Part shown: one piece after another, positions 1 through 5,647 of the stretch
Position numbering within the stretch: the stretch's first letter is position 1
Layout: each line of letters begins with the position of its first letter
NCBI GenBank assembly: GCA_017473925.1
Contig: JAFUIY010000121.1
Location: 1 to 32,571 of the forward strand
Origin: Clostridia bacterium
GTDB taxonomy: Bacteria; Bacillota; Clostridia; Oscillospirales; Acutalibacteraceae
DNA: 32,571 bases
Direction of reading: 5' to 3'
Notes under the pieces: model-generated
What the model saw: only the letters and a program-made list of their open reading frames with translations
Told to the model about the DNA's origin: nothing
Database searches by the model: none
Position numbers and translations under genes: made by a program

Positions 1-210
1 CTTGGAATCGGCTTTGTTCCCGAAATGTTCGTGGAAAACGATAACGAAAAAGAACGTATTATTCGGCTCGGTCTTAAAGAAAAGATTCCGAACGGCTCGA
101 TATGCCTTGTGACAAAAAAGGATCGCAGTCCAAGCATAGCTACCAAGAAACTTGTCGATATGCTTTGTGGCGTTAAAGCAAGTTCACAGTTAAGTAAACC
201 GAAAGTGTAG
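1..210 (+). CDS. LysR-type regulator, C-terminal fragment
   Basis: The reading frame is open from the first base and ends at TAG 208-210, giving about 69 residues of a protein that starts outside the window. It opens with LGIGFVPE, followed by a basic/acidic stretch and a helix ending in DML. This resembles the last strand and helix of the effector-binding domain of LysR-type transcriptional regulators, where a 'GIGxxP' turn is common. The DNA-binding N-terminus is not visible, so the regulated gene cannot be named. The last dozen residues (after DML) are polar and look like an unstructured tail or a slightly altered end. The ATG at position 25 is internal and not the real start. The family call is inferred from pattern only. 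Confidence 0.6.
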   Translation, partial: LGIGFVPEMFVENDNEKERIIRLGLKEKIPNGSICLVTKKDRSPSIATKKLVDMLCGVKASSQLSKPKV

Positions 211-317
211 CAACAACACCGCTATATCAAACGCTCAGCACCATAAAAATTGATACCAACGAAAAAAACGTGGTTATGATTGCCAATGAAATCAAGCAGT
301 TTGATAATGTCAAATAA
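195..317 (+). pseudogene. possible remnant of a coding region
   Basis: In frame 3, just past the LysR tail, about 40 codons are open and end at TAA near 317. The translation contains STIKIDTNEKNVVMIANEIK, which has the composition of a real protein C-terminus (alternating strand, then an amphipathic helix). There is no start codon or ribosome-binding site of its own at the beginning. It may be the end of a deleted gene fused next to the LysR gene by a past rearrangement. No family is recognised. The remaining 318-457 stretch is AT-rich with no supported feature. Confidence 0.25.
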
Positions 318-457
318 GAGTTTGTCGAACTGAAAATTTTTTTGAAAAATAATAAAAAATTGCTAATTTTAACTCTTTTTTCTAAAAACAAAGTCGCATT
401 ATCATTTTTCAGAGAGCACTGATGACAAAGGGGAGCAAAAAAACTCATACCTTATGT

Positions 458-826
458 TTAAATTAACTTTCGAGTAACTATTTCTGTTACTCTTTCACAG
501 ATATTGTTTACACGGCACACCCATTCCATCTGATTTTCTTCTTTCAGTTGCTCGGTTAAGTCTTCTGTTGTTTTCATCTGTTTAACAAGAGAATCAAACA
601 TTTGCTGTGCCTGAATATCAATATCCGAGAGATGTTGCCACGGTTTGCCTTCAGCAATAAGGGTTGTAAAAAGAACTTTATTGTTTTTCAATAGATAATC
701 CTTATGCAACAGTCCCCATTTTCCGAGCCTTATTTTTATTTCTTCGGGTGGCAAGCTGAGGTTAGGAATGTTGAAATCTCCAACCAGTCTGTATGTACCG
801 CCGTTTTGTTCAAAGGATGATTTCAT
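458..826 (-). CDS. tnpV: TnpV family transposon-encoded protein
   Basis: This 122-residue protein matches the TnpV family, small proteins carried by mobilizable and conjugative transposons of Clostridia such as Tn4451. Recognisable features are the N-terminal FEQNGGTYRLVGDFNIPNL segment, a central block with DIDIQAQ, and a C-terminal helix with TEQLKEENQMEW. Its biochemical role is not established. The start at 826 is chosen because AGGAGG lies 8 bases upstream; an in-frame ATG 11 codons earlier has no good ribosome-binding site. It sits 13 bp downstream of the damaged small ORF at 840-992, which commonly accompanies tnpV, so the two were probably one operon. No transposase, recombinase or relaxase is nearby, so this looks like a leftover of a larger element. 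Confidence 0.8.
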   Translation of the reverse strand: MKSSFEQNGGTYRLVGDFNIPNLSLPPEEIKIRLGKWGLLHKDYLLKNNKVLFTTLIAEGKPWQHLSDIDIQAQQMFDSLVKQMKTTEDLTEQLKEENQMEWVCRVNNICERVTEIVTRKLI

Positions 827-839
827 AATTCTTACCTCC

Positions 840-992
840 TTATTTTTCACTCTTATCAATGATTTTCAGCAACAGCTCATCTACATCCTCTGTGGGTAAA
901 TCCTCTGCCAAAAGCATATTGCGAAACTCGTTCATTCCGTTAATTAACAGGTTACACTCAAAGTCCGTGAGCTTCAGTTTCTTGTCTTTTTG
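840..992 (-). pseudogene. small TnpV-partner ORF, start lost or frameshifted
   Basis: The minus strand reads KKLKLTDFECNLLINGMNEF, then about 25 more residues including LPTEDVDELLLK, and stops at TAA 842-840. I recognise this as the 50-60-residue ORF that often precedes tnpV in clostridial transposons. In this frame a TGA lies right upstream (993-995) and no start codon precedes the conserved part. Removing one A from the A-run near 987-991 would join it to CTG-ACA-AAA and give a natural-looking N-terminus. It therefore appears inactivated by a +1 slip and a changed start codon. Alternatively the junction with the hairpin array removed the true start. An internal ATG could give a shorter product. 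Confidence 0.55.
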
Positions 993-1007
993 TCAGATGT
1001 CCACTCT

Positions 1008-1175
1008 CACGGCGGAGCCGTGCATATCATCAATTCCGCAGGAATTGTATATCATCAGAACTTTAGTTCTGTATATTATCATTGCGGAAGCAATACAGCC
1101 TGACGGCTGATGATATGCACACTTCGTGTGATGATATATGCCTTCGGCGATGATATACCATTGCTTTCGCAATGG
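1008..1175. repeat. array of eight short hairpins with alternating spacers
   Basis: Eight perfect short stem-loops follow each other: 1008-1022, 1031-1047, 1056-1071, 1081-1094, 1096-1109, 1118-1130, 1140-1148 and 1158-1175. Stems are 3-7 bp and loops 2-4 nt. All stem sequences differ. They are separated by near-constant 8-9-nt spacers. These read CATATCAT, TATATCAT and TATATTATC in the left half, and ATGATATG, ATGATATAT and GATGATATA in the right half. Left and right spacers are reverse complements, so the block can fold as one long stem whose rungs are the spacers, with a hairpin bulging on each side at each level. It lies between the broken tnpV partner ORF and a perfect terminator hairpin. 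I see no ORF in it. Confidence 0.75.
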
Positions 1176-1178
1176 ATA

Positions 1179-1212
1179 AAAAAATCCGTACACAATCGTG
1201 TACGGATTTTTT
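1179..1212. terminator. perfect 15-bp terminator hairpin next to the ssrA 3'-end copy
   Basis: The stem is A6-T-CCGTACAC paired with GTGTACGG-A-T6, with loop AATC. Because it has an A-run on one side and a T-run on the other, it could terminate transcription in either direction. It abuts the partial duplicate of the ssrA 3' end starting at 1212. The true ssrA end has the same layout, with its own terminator directly adjacent. Confidence 0.75.
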
Positions 1213-1234
1213 GGTGGAGATGGCGGTATCCGAA
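1212..1234 (-). repeat. partial copy of the ssrA 3' end (candidate att site)
   Basis: TGGTGGAGATGGCGGTAT at 1212-1229 is identical to the ssrA 3' end at 1386-1403. The match continues as CCGAA against TCGAA, giving 22 of 23 identical. This covers the CCA end, the 3' acceptor strand and part of the T arm. Integrases of many mobile elements use tmRNA and tRNA 3' ends as attachment sites and leave such a direct repeat. The copy is followed by a hairpin at 1230-1249 (stem CCGAAGGC, loop TGAC). About 80 bp later there is an inverted 15-nt copy of the T arm at 1313-1327. Confidence 0.6.
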
Positions 1235-1327
1235 GGCTGACGCCTTCGGCTGAGTTCGATTTATATGTCCCTCGTGTCTCCGCCTACGGCGAACCGACAC
1301 GAGATGGACTATGCGGTTTCGAATACC
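1230..1327. repeat. small element with inverted ssrA-like ends
   Basis: Between the direct ssrA 3'-end copy and the real ssrA terminator lies a roughly 100-bp block. It ends in GCGGTTTCGAATACC (1313-1327), the exact reverse complement of the ssrA T arm at 1399-1413. Its left edge GGTATCCGAA (1225-1234) is an inverted match to the right edge with one mismatch. Inside is an 8-bp stem, CTCGTGTC (1271-1278) with GACACGAG (1296-1303), around an inner CGCC/GGCG pair. No ORF is supported. It may be a decayed insertion or an integration scar. Confidence 0.4.
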
Positions 1328-1352
1328 TTTAAAAGAAAAATTATTCAGGCAT

Positions 1353-1384
1353 AAAAATAACACCTCTGATGAGGTGTTATTTTT
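1353..1384 (-). terminator. ssrA intrinsic terminator
   Basis: A 14-bp perfect stem (AAAAATAACACCTC paired with GAGGTGTTATTTTT, loop TGAT) sits immediately 3' of the encoded CCA of ssrA on the minus strand, ending in a U-run. The stem is symmetric enough to work in both directions. This is the expected end of the pre-tmRNA transcript. Confidence 0.85.
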
Positions 1385-1385
1385 A

Positions 1386-1737
1386 TGGTGGAGATGGCGG
1401 TATTCGAAACCGCGTCCGAAAATTCATTCTCTCAGCTTTCTACGAGCGTAGCCGACAAACTAAATCTCTCCCTTTACACGCCTGTCGGCAGGCTTATATC
1501 GGGACAGCTCCGTTATGCATGACGGGTTACGGAGACGCTTGCCCGTTCACGTTCACTGCTGATCGACGCCTTATCCTGAGCCGCAGTGCTCTCAGGTAAG
1601 ACGGCAGCTATTAAGCAGCTGCTAAAACAGTTTTATTATTGTCGTTTATTTTTAATAAACTTGCGATTTTTAAAGCGGTACCGCACCTCTGCTCGCTTAC
1701 CAGGATTCAAAATCCCCGTCGAAATCCTTTCATCCCC
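1386..1737 (-). ncRNA. ssrA: transfer-messenger RNA (tmRNA)
   Basis: On the minus strand the RNA starts GGGGATGAAAGGATTTCGAC and ends in an encoded CCA. The 5' GGGGAUG pairs with the 3' CAUCUCC to form the acceptor stem, and the T arm carries GGTTTCGAATACC. Length is 352 nt, normal for a one-piece bacterial tmRNA. The tag ORF ends in NDNNKTVLAAA followed by tandem TAA-TAG. The frame is open back to a GCA codon, which would give ASLLKINDNNKTVLAAA. However, that GCA may be part of pseudoknot 1, so the resume codon could be one of the following codons. tmRNA with SmpB rescues stalled ribosomes and tags the nascent chain for proteolysis. The smpB gene is about 730 bp upstream. Confidence 0.95.
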
Positions 1738-1743
1738 CTGTAT

Positions 1744-1776
1744 CAATTAACAATGTACAATTTACAATGTACAATG
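1744..1776. repeat. dispersed CAATGTACAATTTACAATG repeat (copy 1, solo)
   Basis: The repeat consists of short tandem units CAATGTA/CAATTTA. It lies between the 3' end of the XRE gene and the 5' end of ssrA, so it would be in the leader of the tmRNA precursor. Related copies occur at 2961-2993, 3031-3062, 4783-4815 and 5200-5231. This copy has no obvious inverted partner. Confidence 0.7.
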
Positions 1777-1780
1777 AAAA

Positions 1781-2329
1781 TTAACTTATTTCTATTATAA
1801 CATTTGTGTCGTCTTCTGCAACGATGTTAAGAATCTCACCTGAAATTCCGTTATCAACAAGGCTGAGTATCTGCTCCATCTGGTCACCCGTAAGTGCATC
1901 TGAGCCGATTATTCCTGAAATTCCGTTGCCGATTCTTGCAATCTTTTTGACAAGTAATAAAGGCAATGAAATGTTTACAGGTTTTTTTGACGGATGAAGC
2001 ACCTGAACTCTGAGCTTCAGTCTGCTTACATCTGCAGGAGCCTTGATTTCAGTTGTTTCTTCACTCGTTTTGTTCTCGGGTGCCTTGCCGGTGAGAAGCT
2101 CATCCGTTGTAATTCCCAGAATGGATGCTATCTGAGGAATCAGCATTATGTCGGGGCAGGAAATGTCATTTTCCCATTTCGACACCGCCTGAGCGGAAAC
2201 GCCGAGCATATCGGAAAACTCTTCCTGCGTATAGCCTTTTTCCTTTCTGAGTCCGGCTATTCTTGCACCTAATGTGGATGTTGCTTCCTCGTTTTTGTTC
2301 TCGTCTGATTTTTTTGTAAATAAGGTCAT
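1781..2329 (-). CDS. XRE-family regulator with C-terminal extension domain
   Basis: This is a 182-residue cytoplasmic DNA-binding protein. Residues about 20-75 form an XRE/Cro-type helix-turn-helix (LGARIAGLRKEKGYTQEEFS, then the recognition part with VSAQAVSKWEND and the PDIMLIPQIASILGITTDELL block). After a Glu/Lys/Thr-rich linker comes a second domain from about residue 100 (KLRVQVLHPSKKPVNISLPL, later GISGEILNIVAEDDTNVIIEIS). That pattern resembles the small C-terminal domains of SHOCT/YvlB-like proteins, a tentative similarity. AAGGAG lies 9 bases before the ATG. Two identical 14-bp dyad-containing repeats upstream (2421-2434, 2454-2467) are plausible operators. The targets are unknown; autoregulation is likely for this family. 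Confidence 0.8.
   Translation of the reverse strand: MTLFTKKSDENKNEEATSTLGARIAGLRKEKGYTQEEFSDMLGVSAQAVSKWENDISCPDIMLIPQIASILGITTDELLTGKAPENKTSEETTEIKAPADVSRLKLRVQVLHPSKKPVNISLPLLLVKKIARIGNGISGIIGSDALTGDQMEQILSLVDNGISGEILNIVAEDDTNVIIEIS
1794..1821 (-). promoter_or_regulatory. candidate ssrA promoter
   Basis: Reading the minus strand, TTGCAG (1816-1821) and a perfect TATAAT (1794-1799) are separated by 16 bp. The predicted start is near 1787, about 50 nt before the mature tmRNA 5' end. That would leave a short leader containing the dispersed repeat for RNase P to remove. The promoter would lie inside the 3' end of the XRE gene. Confidence 0.45.
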
Positions 2330-2420
2330 TTGTCATTTCTCCTTTGCATTTCTTGTCTTCATTTTAGCCGTAAGACACGGTTGAATGAAGCGATTAAAGG
2401 TTGAAATGATAAGAATTTAA

Positions 2421-2467
2421 TAAACCAACGGTTGATTTTTATTCTTTCAGAACTAAACCAACGGTTG
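2421..2467. promoter_or_regulatory. paired TAAACCAACGGTTG direct repeats, candidate operator
   Basis: TAAACCAACGGTTG occurs at 2421-2434 and again at 2454-2467, exactly 33 bp apart (about three helical turns). Each contains the interrupted palindrome AACC-AAC-GGTT. Further half-site-like GGTTGAA sequences lie near 2380 and 2399. The block is between the smpB stop codon and the XRE gene start, where an autoregulatory operator would sit. Confidence 0.5.
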
Positions 2468-2932
2468 TTACTGATTTCTTAAGGACATATTGCGTTCAAT
2501 TTCTCTGTTTGCGCTCTTTTTTGCAGCGTCCTCACGCTTGTCGTAAAGTTTTTTACCCTTACAAAGACCGATAAGAACCTTTGCTCTGCCCTTTTTGAAG
2601 TAGACCTGCAGGGGTATTATCGCATAACCCTGCTGTTTTGTCAAGCCGAAAAGCTTCAGGATTTCTTTCTTGTGCATGAGCAGTTTTTTCGGTCTCAGGG
2701 GGTCACGGTTGAAGATATTACCGTGGTCGTAGGGTGAAATGTGCATTCCGTTGACGAAGATTTCGCCTTTGATTATATTGCACCATGAATCCTTGAGATT
2801 GATTTTACCCTGTCTGACGGATTTTACTTCCGTGCCGAAAAGCTCAAGTCCTGCTTCATAAGTTTCCTCAACAAAATAGTCGTGATAGGCTTTTTTGTTC
2901 TGGGCAACAGTTCTGTTTTCATTTTTTTCCAC
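2468..2932 (-). CDS. smpB: SsrA-binding protein SmpB
   Basis: A 154-residue protein of normal SmpB length. It binds tmRNA and delivers it to ribosomes stalled on non-stop mRNAs. The family hallmarks are present: AQNKKAYHDYFVEETYEAGL, the GTEVKSVRQGKINLKDSWC block, HISPYDHGN, the KKLLMHKKEI helix and the basic C-terminal tail (KREDAAKKSANREIERNM) that inserts into the mRNA channel. The start is GTG at 2932-2930, supported by GGAGG 8 bases upstream. It lies in the same orientation as ssrA, separated only by the XRE gene. The upstream region contains the gene-less inverted-repeat element 2961-3062. Confidence 0.97.
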   Translation of the reverse strand: MEKNENRTVAQNKKAYHDYFVEETYEAGLELFGTEVKSVRQGKINLKDSWCNIIKGEIFVNGMHISPYDHGNIFNRDPLRPKKLLMHKKEILKLFGLTKQQGYAIIPLQVYFKKGRAKVLIGLCKGKKLYDKREDAAKKSANREIERNMSLRNQ

Positions 2933-2960
2933 AATAACACCTCCGTAAATCAGAATTTAT

Positions 2961-3062
2961 CAATAAACAATTTACAATTTACAATGTACAATGATTTACA
3001 AAAAACCGCCTGTATCGCTACATCTGCACGATTGTAAATTGTACATTGTACATTGTTAATTG
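2961..3062. repeat. about 100-bp gene-less element with inverted CAATGTACAAT-type ends
   Basis: The left end 2961-2993 (AAACAATTTACAATTTAC, then CAATGTACAATG) and the right end 3031-3062 (ATTGTAAATTGTACATTG and on) are imperfect inverted repeats of about 32 bp. They surround a 37-bp centre. The same ends flank the four-helix-bundle gene at 4783-5231 in the same relative orientation. This looks like a miniature inverted-repeat element inserted between argS and smpB. It also covers the region where the smpB promoter should be. No ORF is seen. Confidence 0.65.
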
Positions 3063-3079
3063 GTTCGACAAATTACTGT

Positions 3080-4768
3080 TTACATTGCTTCGGGAGCTGA
3101 GAGCTTCATCATAGTCAGCACGTTATATAATACATCTTTGACGCATTTGCAAAGGAATAATCTTGCCTGCTGAAGATTTTTGTCTTCGATGTCGCAGCGG
3201 CATGCATTATAGAACTTATGGAAAAGTGTTGACAGCTCAAGAGCATATCTTGTGATTCTTGAGGGGTCAAGTGCCTTTGCTGCACTTTCGATTTCACCTG
3301 TAAGTGAAGAAATGTGTCTGATAAGCTCTTTTTCTTCGGGTGCTGTAAGAAGCTGTGCATTTTCTTCTGTGCAACCGTTGAATTCAACACCCTTTTCGCT
3401 CATTTTCCTGAAGATACTGCAGATTCGTGCATGAGCATACTGACAGTAGTAAACGGGATTTGAGCTTGACTCTTCAATTGCAAGGTCGAGGTCGAAGTCG
3501 CAATGTGTGTTAGCTTCTCTCATATTGAAGAAGAATCTTGCAGCATCAATGGGTACCTCGTCAAGAAGAGTGACAAGTGTGATTGCCTTGCCTGAACGCT
3601 TTGAAAGCTTGACAGTTTCGCCGTTTCTTACAAGACGAACCATCTGCATAAGTACAACTTCGATTCTTGAGGGGTCTACGCCGAGAGCCTGGATTGCACC
3701 CTTGAGTCTGGGCACATAGCCGTGGTGATCGGCACCGAGGATGTCAATTGCTCTGTCGAAGCCTCTTGTTACAAGCTTATTATAATGGTATGCAATATCG
3801 GGAACGATATATGTGTAGAAACCGTTTGAACGGCGGAGAACAAAGTCCTTGTCACAGCCGAACTGCTCAGCCTTGAACCAGAGTGCGCCGTCAAGCTCAT
3901 ATGTGTAGCCCTTCTCTGTGAGCATATCCACAACCTTCTTTGCTTCGCCTGAGTTGTGGAGAGTGCTTTCTCTGAACCATGTGTCGTACTTGATTTTGTA
4001 CTTGAGAAGGTCTCTTTCAAGGCCCTGAATATTAAGGGGAAGTGCATACTCAACGAGAGCATTTCTTCTCTCTTCTTCCGTAGCATTTATATATTTATCA
4101 CCATAAATTTCAGCAAAATTCTTTGCATGGTCGATGATGTCCTGACCATGGTATGCATCCTCGGGCATTTCCATGGGGTCACCGAAGTGCTGTTTGTAAC
4201 GGACATCAAGTGACAGACCGAATTTCTCAATCTGATTGCCGCCGTCGTTTACATAGAATTCTCTTTCTGAGTGATAGCCTGCCCATGAGAGAATCTCAGC
4301 AAGGCAGTCACCCATTGCACCGCCACGGGCATTACCGATATGCATGGGACCAGTGGGGTTTGCGGAAACAAACTCAACAAGAGCAGACTTGCCCTTGCCG
4401 TAGTCAGAATGACCGTACATCTCACCCTTGTTCTCAACATCAAAAAGGATGTCTGCATAGTAAGCGGAGCCCAGAGTGAAATTGATGAAGCCTGCACCTG
4501 CGGCTTCGATTTTATTGAAATATGTGCCTTCAAGCTCTGCATTTTCACAGAGTGCTGCAGCAATTTTCATGGGAGCAGTTCTGAATACTCTTGCAGAAAC
4601 CATTGCGGCATTTGTTGAGTAGTCACCGTGTGTTCTGTCAGCAGGGACTTCAACCTTGAAATCGGGCACTTCTCCCTCGGGAAGCTGACCGTTTTCAATT
4701 GCCTTTGCAAGGGCTTTCTTTATGATTTCGTAAATCTGATTTTCGGCCTTTTTAACGATATAGCTCAT
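3080..4768 (-). CDS. argS: arginyl-tRNA synthetase
   Basis: A 562-residue class I aminoacyl-tRNA synthetase that charges tRNA-Arg in the cytoplasm. Visible features are an N-terminal additional domain with HGDYSTNAA around residue 50 and the HIGH signature in ANPTGPMHIGNARGG near residue 140. The KMSKS-equivalent is KLSKRSGKAITL near residue 385, and the C-terminal DALR-type anticodon-binding domain contains YCQYAHARICSIFRK and ends in VLTMMKLSAPEAM. GAAAGGAAA upstream of ATG supports the start. It lies downstream of ddl and the DUF1934 gene on the same strand. A four-helix-bundle gene flanked by inverted repeats separates it from DUF1934, which is often adjacent to argS in Firmicutes. I find no clear terminator after its stop; the inverted-repeat element begins 18 bp later. 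Confidence 0.98.
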   Translation of the reverse strand: MSYIVKKAENQIYEIIKKALAKAIENGQLPEGEVPDFKVEVPADRTHGDYSTNAAMVSARVFRTAPMKIAAALCENAELEGTYFNKIEAAGAGFINFTLGSAYYADILFDVENKGEMYGHSDYGKGKSALVEFVSANPTGPMHIGNARGGAMGDCLAEILSWAGYHSEREFYVNDGGNQIEKFGLSLDVRYKQHFGDPMEMPEDAYHGQDIIDHAKNFAEIYGDKYINATEEERRNALVEYALPLNIQGLERDLLKYKIKYDTWFRESTLHNSGEAKKVVDMLTEKGYTYELDGALWFKAEQFGCDKDFVLRRSNGFYTYIVPDIAYHYNKLVTRGFDRAIDILGADHHGYVPRLKGAIQALGVDPSRIEVVLMQMVRLVRNGETVKLSKRSGKAITLVTLLDEVPIDAARFFFNMREANTHCDFDLDLAIEESSSNPVYYCQYAHARICSIFRKMSEKGVEFNGCTEENAQLLTAPEEKELIRHISSLTGEIESAAKALDPSRITRYALELSTLFHKFYNACRCDIEDKNLQQARLFLCKCVKDVLYNVLTMMKLSAPEAM

Positions 4769-4782
4769 TGATTATTTCCTTT

Positions 4783-4815
4783 CAATGTACAATTTACAAT
4801 GTACAATTTACAATT
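4783..4815. repeat. dispersed CAATGTACAATTTACAATG repeat (copy 4), left end of cassette
   Basis: CAATGTACAATTTACAATG and more of the same units, ending at the stop codon of the four-helix-bundle gene (it overlaps the TAA by 2 bp) and 14 bp before the argS start. It is an inverted partner of copy 5 at 5200-5231. Confidence 0.7.
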
Positions 4816-5167
4816 ATTTTTCAGTTTTACTGGTTTTTACAATTGCCGTCAGCAATTTGGCAATTTCATTACAGTCCTTATAGATGCTGTTAAACTCTGC
4901 ATCCGTAATATAATCGGTTTCGTGCAGAAGTTCTAACCAATATTCCGTTTCACAAGCCTCTTTTAATGCGGTATTCATTTTATAGATAAAATCAGCATTG
5001 CTAAAACTGATTATTGCTTCTCTTATGTTGGCACCGATGCTTGTTCCGGAACGGACAAGTTGTTTTGAAAGATAGTATTCACATTTATCATTTCGCAAAT
5101 ATTTATACAATCGGATTATCCTGATAGCAAATAACCTGCTTTTATCTGCAACAATATTGTTCTTCAT
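4814..5167 (-). CDS. four-helix bundle protein, 23S rRNA intervening-sequence (S23) family
   Basis: A 117-residue, all-helical cytoplasmic protein. The family signature is clear: the SRLFAIRIIRLYKYL helix, the QLVRSGTSIGANIREAIISF motif, the KMNTALKEACETEYWLELL helix, and a last helix with EIAKLLTAIVKT. The family includes proteins encoded in intervening sequences of 23S rRNA and is related to Avd of diversity-generating retroelements; most members have no assigned role. The gene is inserted between DUF1934 and argS and is bounded by inverted copies of a dispersed repeat (4783-4815 and 5200-5231). The gene plus ends spans about 450 bp, like a compact mobile cassette. No strong ribosome-binding site is seen before the ATG (ATGAAAGGCTTT is the best candidate). 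Confidence 0.85.
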   Translation of the reverse strand: MKNNIVADKSRLFAIRIIRLYKYLRNDKCEYYLSKQLVRSGTSIGANIREAIISFSNADFIYKMNTALKEACETEYWLELLHETDYITDAEFNSIYKDCNEIAKLLTAIVKTSKTEK

Positions 5168-5199
5168 AATCCATAAAGCCTTTCATGGAATAACTAATC

Positions 5200-5231
5200 A
5201 TTGTACATTGTAAATTGTACATTGTACATTT
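5200..5231. repeat. dispersed repeat (copy 5), right end of cassette
   Basis: CATTGTACATTGTAAATTG and more, the reverse complement of copy 4. It sits 3 bp after the stop codon of the DUF1934 gene and 32 bp before the four-helix-bundle start, in the minus-strand reading direction. Confidence 0.7.
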
Positions 5232-5234
5232 TTA

Positions 5235-5645
5235 TTATTCCAGTGTTATAATTAACTCGTTTTCACTCGCGATACCGCCGTAAAAGTCGATGGTGTATCT
5301 GAGCTCGAGTGTGCCTTTTCCGTCTGTGATATCCGATGCAACCTTCTGTGCCGCAATGCCTATGAGCATTGAGCCGAAGGGTGACTGATACTGACAGGAG
5401 TGGCGTTTGCCCATTTCGATTGTCATTTCTGTGTTGTATGAGCCCGTACGGAGCATTGAAGCGCATGTGCCCTTTACATCAATTGTCGTGTGACAGCCCT
5501 TGAGCTCATCGTACTGTTCATCGTATTCGATTTTATATCCGTCAATGTATGATTCCCATGTGCCTCGGGTGGTCATTTCGTAAGACTCTTTACTGCCGTC
5601 AACGGTGTGGGTATCTTTTATTGTCAGAAGAATGTCCTTTTTCAT
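5235..5645 (-). CDS. DUF1934 / YwiB family protein
   Basis: A 136-residue protein of a conserved Firmicutes family with a beta-barrel-type fold and no settled function. The family pattern is visible: a start with KDILLTIKDTHTVDGSKESY, a TTRGTWESYIDGYKIEYDEQ block, the T-T-I-D-V-K-G strand, the M-L-R-T-G-S-Y-N-T-E-M turn, the HSCQYQSPFGSMLIGI motif, and a final strand ending in SENELIITLE. Its start lies only 2 bp after the ddl stop codon, so the two genes are almost certainly co-transcribed and possibly translationally coupled. In Bacillus-type genomes ywiB is near argS, and the same association is seen here apart from the intervening four-helix-bundle cassette. Confidence 0.88.
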   Translation of the reverse strand: MKKDILLTIKDTHTVDGSKESYEMTTRGTWESYIDGYKIEYDEQYDELKGCHTTIDVKGTCASMLRTGSYNTEMTIEMGKRHSCQYQSPFGSMLIGIAAQKVASDITDGKGTLELRYTIDFYGGIASENELIITLE

Positions 5646-5647
5646 TT

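Noticed and set aside
227-448. Minus-strand ORF of 73 codons, Phe/Ser/Leu-rich
   Set aside because: Composition follows AT-rich DNA, no ribosome-binding site, and it overlaps a better plus-strand remnant.
993-1363. Minus-strand ORFs of 66 and 94 codons
   Set aside because: They cross the hairpin array, terminator and ssrA-end copy; no ribosome-binding site and no protein-like composition.
1369-1599. Plus-strand ORF of 76 codons
   Set aside because: It lies inside ssrA on the opposite strand; the region is fully explained by tmRNA structure.
3115-4563. Several overlapping ORFs of 70-108 codons on both strands in argS
   Set aside because: All are alternate-frame shadows of a complete argS gene.
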